A stretch of DNA of 18,905 bases from Fusobacteriota bacterium (GTDB lineage: Bacteria; Fusobacteriota; Fusobacteriia; Fusobacteriales; Fusobacteriaceae), in the NCBI GenBank assembly GCA_023389595.1, contig JAEWEF010000014.1:1-18905 (forward strand). The letters run 5' to 3'. Both the position numbers and the translations under genes were made by a program. The notes under the pieces are model-generated. The model had not been told where the DNA came from. It did no database searches and saw only the letters and a program-made list of their open reading frames with translations. Below, one piece after another: positions 15,249 to 18,905 of the stretch (its first letter is position 1; the number at the start of each line of letters is the position of its first letter).

Positions 15249-16043
15249 ATGAAAAAACTTTATGACGAAGCAAGAAAAATAATAATTAAAATAGGTTCTT
15301 CAACTCTTACATCAGAAAACGGTGAAATAGATTATGAATTTTTACAAAATTTAGCGGATCAAGTTTACGAAATCATAAACGATAAAAAACAGGTTGTAAT
15401 CGTTTCTTCTGGAGCAAGAATTGCCGGTATATCAAGTACTGGAAAATGGTCAAGAAAAGAAGATATAAATTATAAACAGGCTCTTTGTGCCATCGGTCAA
15501 GTAGAACTTATGAACGCCTACAAAAAAACTTTTATAGAAAAAGGTTTTCATATAGGACAACTTTTACTTACTCGTGGAGATTTTGAAACTCCAAAAAGAA
15601 ATTTAAATATAAGAAACACTTTATTTACTTTAATAGACGAAAATGTTATCCCCGTTGTAAATGAAAACGATACGGTAAGCGTTGAAGAAATCAGAATAGG
15701 AGATAACGATATGCTTGCAGCAAGAACAGCAGTTTTATGGGGAGCAGATATAACAATTTTACTATCTGATATAGATGGAATATACGATAAAAATCCTAAA
15801 GAGTACAAAGACGCAAAACTGATAGAACAGATAGAAAATATTTTCGAATATGAAAAAAATATAGACACCTCTGGAAAAAGTAGTTTTGGAACTGGAGGTA
15901 TGGCAACTAAAATTGAGGCGGCAAAACTAGTTAACACTTATGGCTCAACACTTATTATAACCAAAGGAAAACAAAAGGACGCCATACTTAAAACTCTAAG
16001 AGGGGAAATAAAGTCAACCATTATTACTTCTCCTACAAAATAA
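15249..16043 (+). CDS. proB: Glutamate 5-kinase, short form without PUA domain
   Basis: A 264-residue amino-acid kinase that phosphorylates glutamate to glutamyl 5-phosphate, the first step of proline synthesis. It begins KIIIKIGSSTLT and has VIVSSGARIAG (49-59), NENDTVSVEE (about 138-147), a RIGDNDMLAA run, LLSDIDGIYDKNP (172-184) and SFGTGGMATKIEAAK (215-229). E. coli ProB has about 367 residues with a C-terminal PUA domain; this one ends soon after the kinase fold, so the PUA domain is absent and the form matches known short ProBs. It lies 6 bp after proA, with AGG near the end of proA as the likely site. The order proA-proB is the reverse of the common proB-proA. proC is not in the window. 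Confidence 0.95.
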   Translation: MKKLYDEARKIIIKIGSSTLTSENGEIDYEFLQNLADQVYEIINDKKQVVIVSSGARIAGISSTGKWSRKEDINYKQALCAIGQVELMNAYKKTFIEKGFHIGQLLLTRGDFETPKRNLNIRNTLFTLIDENVIPVVNENDTVSVEEIRIGDNDMLAARTAVLWGADITILLSDIDGIYDKNPKEYKDAKLIEQIENIFEYEKNIDTSGKSSFGTGGMATKIEAAKLVNTYGSTLIITKGKQKDAILKTLRGEIKSTIITSPTK

Positions 16044-16057
16044 AATTACTATAAAAT

Positions 16058-16083
16058 AAAAACAGCCTTTCGGCTGTTTTTTT
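16058..16083. terminator. Strong terminator after proB, shared with the convergent lipoprotein gene
   Basis: AAAACAGCC (16059-16067) and GGCTGTTTT (16072-16080) with loop TTTC form a classic hairpin with a T7 run (16077-16083). On the minus strand it is followed by TTTTTATTTTATAG, so it may end the lipoprotein mRNA as well. Confidence 0.92.
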
Positions 16084-16096
16084 AATTTTTTAATAA

Positions 16097-16606
16097 TTAT
16101 TGAGGTTTTTTTTCTGTTAAACTTTTAGCAGCATCAGATATTTTATCTGCAGCATTGCTTACTGCTTCTGCTGCTTTTTCTTTTGCTTCGTTCACTTTAT
16201 CTTTTGCTTGATCAACTAATTCGTTTGCTTTTGCTTTTGCGTTGTCTACAGCTTCTGCTGCCTTGTCTTTTGCTTCACTTGCTTTATCTTTTGCTTGGTC
16301 AGCTAATTCGTTTGCTTTTGCTTTTGCGTTGTCCACTGCTTCTCCAGTAGTTATTTTAGCGTTTGCAGCTTCAACTGCAGCTAGCCATCCTAATTCTTCT
16401 TGTTTTGCACTGTCATTTCCGTTGCTAGCAGCTTTAGCGATGTCAGCTCTTATAGCTTCCATTTCTTTAGTAGCTTGTTCGTCACCTTGTATAGATTTTT
16501 CAGCTATCGCCACTTTTTCTTCAAATGTAGTTGTTTTGAAAGCCTCTTTATTTCCTCCACAAGCAACTAGAGCAAATAATCCTAAACATACTAATAACTT
16601 TTTCAT
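16097..16606 (-). CDS. Lipoprotein with LEA-like helical tandem repeats
   Basis: A 169-residue predicted lipoprotein. It starts MKKLLVCLGLFALVACGG, a lipoprotein signal peptide with lipobox LVAC and the modified Cys at 16. The frame runs on upstream to 16666, but the strong site AAAGGAG 7 nt before ATG 16606 and the signal peptide fix the start. Residues 20-88 are a helical, charged region. Residues 90-118 and 119-147 are two near-identical 29-residue repeats (AVDNAKAKANELxDQAKDK...), and 148-169 a partial third. The Ala/Lys/Glu/Asp-rich pattern in about 11-residue steps resembles group 3 LEA proteins or amphipathic helical tails. It could bind the cell envelope or membranes. The function is unknown. 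Confidence 0.85.
   Translation of the reverse strand: MKKLLVCLGLFALVACGGNKEAFKTTTFEEKVAIAEKSIQGDEQATKEMEAIRADIAKAASNGNDSAKQEELGWLAAVEAANAKITTGEAVDNAKAKANELADQAKDKASEAKDKAAEAVDNAKAKANELVDQAKDKVNEAKEKAAEAVSNAADKISDAAKSLTEKKPQ
16166..16339 (-). repeat. Two 87-bp tandem repeats within the lipoprotein gene
   Basis: Unit 1 is 16253-16339 and unit 2 is 16166-16252. They code for residues 90-118 and 119-147 and differ at few amino acids. A truncated third copy follows. The copy number may vary between strains by slippage or recombination. Confidence 0.85.
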
Positions 16607-16651
16607 CTTTTTTCTCCTTTTACACCTCTTGAATTTTGTGTATACATTTTT

Positions 16652-16679
16652 AATATAGTGTTCCAAAATAATAATACAA
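16652..16679 (-). promoter_or_regulatory. Candidate promoter of the repeat-lipoprotein gene
   Basis: On the minus strand TTGTAT (16674-16679), 16 nt, then TATATT (16652-16657), about 46 nt before the start codon. Confidence 0.5.
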
Positions 16680-16801
16680 TTATTTTATGTAACTATTCGT
16701 AACACTTGATGTTATATTTTAGCATACTTACTGTAAAAAGTAAATAAAAAAAATCAATTTGTAAAAAAATAGAAAAATTCTTGCATTAATTAAGATTTTA
16801 T

Positions 16802-16830
16802 TTGATTTTAATTTAAAACTATTATAAAAT
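16802..16830 (+). promoter_or_regulatory. Candidate promoter of the LPP20-like gene
   Basis: TTGATT (16802-16807), 17 nt, then TAAAAT (16825-16830), followed by GGAGG at 16850-16854 before ATG 16861. The stretch is nearly pure A/T, so the match is not specific. Confidence 0.4.
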
Positions 16831-16860
16831 AATAAAATAATAAAATATCGGAGGAATAGT

Positions 16861-17463
16861 ATGAAAAAAAATACGAAAAAGATATATACATTGTTTTTAG
16901 GAATGCTTGTTTTATCTGGTTGTTCTTCTGTTTCTTCTCTTTTTGAAACAGTACAAAGTCCGTTCAGCACTAAAATCCCTCAATCAATAAAAGATGTAGT
17001 TGCATCTAAAGTCAATCCAGAAACACAAATTTATGCACTTGGTTCTGAAAGACTTAGAGAGAGTGGGCCTATAGTTGCTCAATCGTCAGCTAATAAATCT
17101 GCATCAACTTCTATAAGAAATGAAGCAAAAAGAGAAGTTAGAGCAATTTTCAACGAATATTTAAACACTATGGATTCTTTTTCAAAATCTGTAGTTAGAC
17201 CTGCAACAGGAGATTTAACAGAATATTCTGTATCACTTATCATGAAAAAAGTTACTCAAAAAGGTGCTTGGCAAGATGCTGGAAGAGTTTATTCTCTACT
17301 AGTTTTAGATAAGAGTGAAATCAGACCTATAGCTGAAAGAGTTTTGAAAAATTTTGTTGCAAATGCTGCATCTAATTTAGAAAAAGCTGGTGGAACTTTA
17401 CAAAATTCTAACTCAAGCAGTACTAATACAAGACCTAAATCTAATAGTTTTTCTACAGACTAA
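16861..17463 (+). CDS. Predicted outer-envelope lipoprotein, LPP20-like
   Basis: A 200-residue predicted lipoprotein. Its signal peptide is MKKNTKKIYTLFLGMLVLSGC, given here as MKKNTKK...LVLSGC, with lipobox LSGC and the lipidated Cys at 21. The mature domain has YALGSERLRESGPIVAQSSA followed by a run of charged helical sequence (SIRNEAKREVRAIFNEYL), which is the arrangement of the LPP20 family (a small-residue motif after a strand, then a helix). The tail after about residue 180 is a Ser/Asn-rich low-complexity segment. LPP20 members are surface lipoproteins of diderm bacteria, so the match favours an outer-membrane organism; it is read by eye and not certain. The gene has its own GGAGG site and is divergent from the repeat lipoprotein. 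The function is unknown. Confidence 0.7.
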   Translation: MKKNTKKIYTLFLGMLVLSGCSSVSSLFETVQSPFSTKIPQSIKDVVASKVNPETQIYALGSERLRESGPIVAQSSANKSASTSIRNEAKREVRAIFNEYLNTMDSFSKSVVRPATGDLTEYSVSLIMKKVTQKGAWQDAGRVYSLLVLDKSEIRPIAERVLKNFVANAASNLEKAGGTLQNSNSSSTNTRPKSNSFSTD

Positions 17464-17468
17464 AAAAT

Positions 17469-17496
17469 AAAAGCTGAATTTATTCAGCTTTTTTTA
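17469..17496. terminator. Bidirectional terminator between the LPP20-like gene and cvfB
   Basis: AAAAGCTGAAT (17469-17479) pairs with ATTCAGCTTTT (17482-17492) and is followed by more T. It overlaps the cvfB stop and serves both convergent genes. Confidence 0.88.
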
Positions 17497-18331
17497 TTTT
17501 AAAATATTCTCCATCCTTTTCTATTAAATTGTTTTTTAGAAGTAAACCTATAGCTCTTTTAAACGCCTTCTTACTAAAATTAAAATAATCTCTTATATCC
17601 TCTGGGCTAGAATCGTTATTAAATCTGAAATTGTGTTGTAAAATTCTCATTTTTTCCAAAATAATTTCTGCATCCCTGTCCATCTGTTTAGAAAGTAGAG
17701 CTCTGGAACTTAAATCAATTTTTCCGTCCTCTCTCACACGCGTAACTCTCAGTGTAAGCTCGTCTCCAACCTTATATTTTTGATTCACCTCTATTTTAGG
17801 TATCAATCCAAAATATCTGTCTTCTACTGCAACGAAAACTCCAATTTCTTCATTTATTCTGTAAACAGTTCCATTCACTATATCGTTTTTATTAATTCCA
17901 TTAGCTTTTAACAAAAATTTATAAATTTTCATCGTGGAAGATATTCTACCCTTACTATCCTCATAAAGTCCAACTAGATATTTTTTACCTATTTCAACTC
18001 TACATTCTTGTTGAGAATTTGGCAGTAATAAATCTTTATTTAATCCCCAATCTAAAAATGCTCCAATTTTAGGATTAATATCAACCACTTCAAGTTTTGC
18101 CAGAGTTCCTATAATTGCCTCAACTTTTCTAAAAGTTGCAATCAGTCTATCTTCCGAATCTCTGTAAATTAAAACTTCAACCTCGTCACCAACTTCCAGC
18201 TCTCTTCCTTCAAGTTCGTTGTTAGGTAAAAGTATGTTATCCTTGTCATCATCTGTTCCTGCATCAAGATACGCTCCCACGCTCGAAAAATTATTTATTA
18301 TTAATTTTTGTCTTTTACCTACCTTTATCAT
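17480..18331 (-). CDS. cvfB: S1-domain RNA-binding protein CvfB/YitL family
   Basis: A 283-residue protein with two or three S1-like OB domains and a C-terminal winged-helix domain. It starts MIKVGKRQKLIINNFSSVGAYLD, quoted here as MIKVGKRQKL, with the CvfB phrase DILLPNNE changed to DNILLPNNE; GAFLDWGLNKDLLLP (about 88-103) is the second OB domain, GVFVAVEDRYFGLIP the third, and YFNFSKKAFKRAIGLL (about 247-262) the winged helix. CvfB binds RNA and affects virulence gene expression in Staphylococcus; its role outside Firmicutes is poorly known. Start ATG 18331 follows AGGTGATGAA. It is a single gene, with a TGCTATATT extended -10 upstream. Confidence 0.92.
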   Translation of the reverse strand: MIKVGKRQKLIINNFSSVGAYLDAGTDDDKDNILLPNNELEGRELEVGDEVEVLIYRDSEDRLIATFRKVEAIIGTLAKLEVVDINPKIGAFLDWGLNKDLLLPNSQQECRVEIGKKYLVGLYEDSKGRISSTMKIYKFLLKANGINKNDIVNGTVYRINEEIGVFVAVEDRYFGLIPKIEVNQKYKVGDELTLRVTRVREDGKIDLSSRALLSKQMDRDAEIILEKMRILQHNFRFNNDSSPEDIRDYFNFSKKAFKRAIGLLLKNNLIEKDGEYFKIKKAE

Positions 18332-18359
18332 TTCATCACCTAAATTTTTATTTTACTAT

Positions 18360-18368
18360 AATATAGCA
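18360..18368 (-). promoter_or_regulatory. Extended -10 of the cvfB promoter
   Basis: On the minus strand TGCTATATT (TATATT at 18360-18365) is an extended -10 about 29 nt before the cvfB start. No clear -35. Confidence 0.5.
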
Positions 18369-18396
18369 TAACTTTAAAATTTTAAAAACTATCTAT

Positions 18397-18537
18397 TTAA
18401 TTTTTATTTCTATAACATATGTGGAGTATACACTCAGTTCTATGTAGAAAATGATACAATTTAAATTGTTTTACAATTTGTTTTAAGAACGTTATACCGT
18501 CTATTATTACTTTATCGTCTAAAATCTCAATAATCAT
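18397..18537 (-). CDS. Small hypothetical protein, phage-type, possibly decayed
   Basis: A 46-residue frame starting at ATG 18537 with GGGGG 8 nt upstream. It begins MIIEILDDKVIIDGITF, like short accessory proteins next to phage tail genes; the rest (KQIVKQFKLYHFLHRTECIL...) is not recognisable and may be out of frame after decay. A longer frame could start at 18591, but the ribosome site supports 18537. It lies behind the papain-like gene and in front of cvfB, all on the same strand. Real or relic cannot be decided from sequence. Confidence 0.4.
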   Translation of the reverse strand: MIIEILDDKVIIDGITFLKQIVKQFKLYHFLHRTECILHICYRNKN

Positions 18538-18540
18538 TAT

Positions 18541-18640
18541 CGCTACCCCCTTTTTTTTCCTTAGGCATTTTTCGTCCTCTGTACCGCCCATAAATTCACT
18601 CGTTCAGAATTTGCTTGCTGTCCGCTACCCCCCTTTTTTT
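18541..18640 (-). repeat. Duplicated ribosome-binding leader GGGGG-TAGCG
   Basis: On the minus strand AAAAAAAGGGGGGTAGCG (18623-18640) and AAAAAAAAGGGGGTAGCG (18541-18558) are near-identical and 82 bp apart. The second stands before the 46-residue gene; the first has no ATG at translation distance, which suggests that a gene between them has been lost or broken. A weaker form, AAGGGGTAGC, is before rmlC. Confidence 0.6.
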
Positions 18641-18647
18641 AAAAACT

Positions 18648-18905
18648 TTAATTCTTCTTTGTTATTAGTTCGTGTAAGTCTTCGGGAGTTATATTTGCAT
18701 ACCTTTTAGGATAAAAACAATTAAATTCACTGTCTAAAAGTTCTGCTATCCATTCACTACAAGTATATTTTTCTTTGCCCTGTTTTCTCAAGTTCAAAAC
18801 TTGACTAAATAAAATACCTTTCCAGTCGTAAGGCTTGCCCTTTGTTTTTTGAAAAAAATTCTCGACTTTTTCTTTTCTCAAAACTAAACAATACACGTCC
18901 CATTT
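18648..18905 (-). CDS. Phage-type papain-like (YiiX/NlpC-P60-like) protein, C-terminal part
   Basis: The last 85 residues of a protein that runs off the right edge; the frame is open from the edge (KWDVYCLVLR...) to TAA at 18648. A GTG near 18896 is not a convincing start. Key marks are KPYDWKGILF, then YTCSEWIAELL and the close YANITPEDLHELI. The pattern YDWxGI...CSEW...P-E-DL is typical of permuted papain-like enzymes in phage genomes; the Cys in CSEW would be the nucleophile, with the histidine part beyond the edge. Function in phages is unproven, perhaps a peptidase or amidase. It suggests a prophage or remnant beginning here. Confidence 0.7.
   Translation of the reverse strand, partial: KWDVYCLVLRKEKVENFFQKTKGKPYDWKGILFSQVLNLRKQGKEKYTCSEWIAELLDSEFNCFYPKRYANITPEDLHELITKKN

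Noticed and set aside
16166..16339. CRISPR-like repeat
   Set aside because: The repeats are 87 bp, adjacent without spacers, and in frame within a protein gene.
16607..16666. N-terminal extension of the repeat lipoprotein
   Set aside because: The signal peptide MKKLLVCLG and the site AAAGGAG fix the start at 16606; the upstream part would hide the signal sequence.
16728..16970. Minus-strand frame upstream of the LPP20-like gene
   Set aside because: It runs antisense into the start of a good lipoprotein gene and consists of low-complexity hydrophobic A/T-rich codons.

Overview
The window is an AT-rich (clearly below about 30% G+C), gene-dense bacterial chromosome segment. Codon use is strongly A/T-biased (AGA, ATA, AAA, TTA), TAA is the commonest stop, ribosome binding sites are AGGAGG-like, and compact hairpin terminators sit between convergent genes. 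The gene set (HemZ-type radical SAM protein, CvfB/YitL, Hsp33, a glutamate 5-kinase without a PUA domain, an LPP20-like lipoprotein) fits Fusobacteriota best. A low-GC clostridial relative is not excluded. No rRNA, tRNA, CRISPR array or intact insertion sequence was found.

Layout. (1) 1-1215, minus: rmlC followed by rmlA (cut by the left edge), from a dTDP-L-rhamnose operon. (2) 1265-2785, minus: gltX. (3) 2786-3209: a 424-bp gene-free stretch with the gltX promoter, an unexplained block of higher G+C and a long hairpin. (4) 3210-4308, minus: prfB (RF2) with the classic programmed +1 frameshift at an in-frame UGA; divergent from it, pncA (nicotinamidase, plus). (5) 5031-8437, minus: the tightly packed operon hemZ-hslO-tatD-acpS. 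(6) 8527-12609, minus: a tetR-type repressor followed by two ABC exporter-fold half-transporters, with a near-perfect palindrome directly against the -10 box of the tetR promoter. (7) 12751-13875, minus: a ROK-family regulator that has lost the family's zinc and phosphate-binding signatures. (8) 14001-16043, plus: proA-proB for the first two steps of proline synthesis. (9) 16097-17463: two divergent lipoprotein genes, one with 87-bp tandem repeats encoding an LEA-like helical tail. (10) 17480-18331, minus: cvfB. (11) 18397-18905, minus: debris that looks like the end of a prophage, namely a papain-like (CSEW) phage-type protein running off the right edge, a very short gene, and a ribosome-binding leader that occurs twice.

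How the genes work together. Most are housekeeping: translation (gltX, prfB), CoA-dependent carrier protein activation (acpS), redox chaperoning (hslO), NAD salvage (pncA), proline synthesis (proAB) and sugar-nucleotide synthesis (rmlCA). The accessory parts are the TetR-controlled ABC pair, the degenerate ROK regulator, the two lipoproteins and the prophage-like right end. At least three gene junctions use a 4-nt ATGA stop/start overlap (rmlC/rmlA, tatD/acpS, and the two ABC genes), so translational coupling is a recurring device here.

No clearly new system is proven. The observations most worth a second look are the unexplained block at about 2966-3110, the degenerate ROK regulator, the TetR operator, the repeat lipoprotein and the duplicated leader at the right edge.
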